A stretch of DNA of 37,182 nucleotides from an uncultured Lentisphaerota bacterium (GTDB lineage: Bacteria; Verrucomicrobiota; Kiritimatiellia; CAIQIC01; JAGNIJ01), in the NCBI GenBank assembly GCA_937870865.1, contig CALMZY010000312.1, forward strand, positions 1 through 37,182, in the 5' to 3' direction. Numbering within the stretch: position 1 is the stretch's first letter; the number at the start of each line of letters is the position of its first letter. This document shows, in pieces, positions 35,752-37,182 of this stretch. The position numbers were made by a program, and so were the translations under genes. The notes under the pieces are model-generated. The model had not been told where the DNA came from. It did no database searches and saw nothing but the letters and a program-made list of their open reading frames with translations.

Positions 35752-37182
35752 ATGGACATCCGGGAGAACAGCCAAGTTGCCGTCGTTGTGGATCGGAGCG
35801 TGAGTTCCTATCCGGCCGCCGGCGGCGAGTTCCATCCGTCCGAGCGGTTCCCGGAGTACTCCGGCGAATTGTCGCCGACACCGAACCCCGTGTATGGCAT
35901 GGTGCGGCAGGTCCTGGCGGACCTGGGTCTGGACAAGGCGCGATTCGGCGCGCCCGATTGGAACCCAATTGGAGAGCTGGTCCCGTCCGGCGCAAAGATC
36001 GTCGTGAAACCCAATTGGGTGCTTCACCAGAATCTTGGGGAAGGCGGCACGGATTGCCTGGTGACCCACGCGTCTGTGCTTCGGGCGGTGCTCGACTACG
36101 TGTTTCTGGCCCGGCCGCGCGAGGTGATCGTGGGCGACGCACCGATCCAGGATTGCGATTTCGAAAAGCTTCTCGGGCTTGGCGCACAGCGGGTGATCGA
36201 CGCGATGGCGTCCAGGGGACGGCCGGTGCGGATCGCGGATTTCCGCAGGACCACGCTCGTGGACGACGGGCGCGAGGTGAGAATTCGCGAGAATCTCCAG
36301 CCCTTGGATCGCTATACCGTCGTGGACCTCGGCGCGCACAGCCTGCTGGAGCCGATCGCGGCCGACGCGCCGCGGTTTCGCGTGACGAAGTACGATCCGC
36401 GACGCATGAGCGAGAACCAGCGTTCGGGCGTTCACCGCTACCTGATCGCCAGGGATGTGCTTGATGCGGACCTGGTGGTGAATCTTCCGAAGATGAAGAC
36501 GCACAAGAAGGCCGGGATCACCGCCGCGCTCAAGAACCTCGTGGGCATCAACGGAAACAAGGATTACCTGCCGCATCACCGGAAGGGCTCGGTTGCGGGC
36601 GGGGGAGACAATTACGCGCGGCCGTCGCTGCTGAAGGCCTGCGCCGAACAGATCTTGGATGTCGCGAACCGGCACCTGGACCGGCCCCGTTTCAACGGTC
36701 TGTGCAATCGGCTGGTATACTACCTGCTGGTGGCCAACATGAAACTCGGCGGCGACGGCGATGTCGAAGGCGGATGGTCGGGAAACGACACCGTGTGGCG
36801 CATGTGCCTGGACTTGAATCGCGTTGTGGCCTACGGCGACCGCGAAGGACGGCTTTGCGATGTGCCTTGTCGGAAGACCCTATCCCTGCTGGACGGAATT
36901 GTGGGGGGGCAGGGAGAGGGTCCTTTGAAACCCGAGCCTGTCGCGATGGGCGTTCTGCTCGGGTCGGTGAATTCGCCGGCGCTGGATTGGATCGCCGCGA
37001 TTCTCATGGGATTCTCTCCCGAAAAAATTCAGATCGTGGCGAACGCGTTTGCGCTTCCGGAGTATCCGTTGGCGCTGTTCGCGCCGGACCGCATCCGATG
37101 TACAGTGAACGGAACGATGGTCTCGCAGGCCGAATTGAAGGAGCGGTGGAGTGGGGCCTTCGTTCCATCCGCGGGCTGGAAG
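35752..37182 (+). CDS. DUF362-domain protein, truncated at the window end
   Basis: Not in the ORF track because it runs off the window. Frame 1 from ATG 35752: MDIRENSQVAVVVDRSVSSYPAAG...KIVVKPNWVLHQN...ADLVVNLPKMKTHKKAGITAALKNLVGINGNKDYLPHHRKGS. Six bases after the aminotransferase stop. Confidence 0.85.
   Translation, partial: MDIRENSQVAVVVDRSVSSYPAAGGEFHPSERFPEYSGELSPTPNPVYGMVRQVLADLGLDKARFGAPDWNPIGELVPSGAKIVVKPNWVLHQNLGEGGTDCLVTHASVLRAVLDYVFLARPREVIVGDAPIQDCDFEKLLGLGAQRVIDAMASRGRPVRIADFRRTTLVDDGREVRIRENLQPLDRYTVVDLGAHSLLEPIAADAPRFRVTKYDPRRMSENQRSGVHRYLIARDVLDADLVVNLPKMKTHKKAGITAALKNLVGINGNKDYLPHHRKGSVAGGGDNYARPSLLKACAEQILDVANRHLDRPRFNGLCNRLVYYLLVANMKLGGDGDVEGGWSGNDTVWRMCLDLNRVVAYGDREGRLCDVPCRKTLSLLDGIVGGQGEGPLKPEPVAMGVLLGSVNSPALDWIAAILMGFSPEKIQIVANAFALPEYPLALFAPDRIRCTVNGTMVSQAELKERWSGAFVPSAGWK

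Noticed and set aside
34519-36675. 718-aa minus-strand ORF over the aminotransferase and DUF362 genes
   Set aside because: Spans two well-supported opposite genes, no motif support.

Overview
GC-rich bacterial window. Domain styles suggest a PVC-type organism (Kiritimatiellota/Verrucomicrobiota-like), which is inference only. Left third (1-11958): two adjacent + strand genes for very large secreted proteins. The first is a multidomain CBM6/LamG/Ig/TSP3-repeat protein, truncated at the window start. The second is a 2425-aa SpvB/FG-GAP/RHS cocoon protein whose C-terminal domain carries a serine-hydrolase GxSxG-type motif (AHSQG). Middle (12-22 kb): a membrane protein, a LacI-family regulator, and two minus-strand secreted glycosidase-like genes (six-hairpin type with discoidin-like domains; GH13-like). 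LacI-operator-like dyads lie inside or over the promoters of these genes. Right (22-37 kb): hybrid histidine kinase, DJ-1/PfpI protein, HU-like protein, FAH-family protein, RNase HIII, then an exopolysaccharide export locus (SLH-like secreted protein, beta-barrel OMP, Wzc-like kinase, Wza-like lipoprotein, Wzy/WaaL-like protein, GbsR-type regulator, DegT aminotransferase, DUF362 protein truncated at the window end). Most notable: (i) the RHS protein with a candidate hydrolase toxin and inserted duplicated modules of unknown identity; (ii) a local LacI regulon with a perfect 14-bp palindrome filling the -35/-10 spacer and probable leaderless transcripts; (iii) a dyad plus serial, mutually exclusive hairpins in the long leader of the GbsR-type gene; (iv) an intrinsic-terminator hairpin ending 16 nt before the Wzc-like start codon. 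No tRNA, rRNA, CRISPR array or transposase was recognised.
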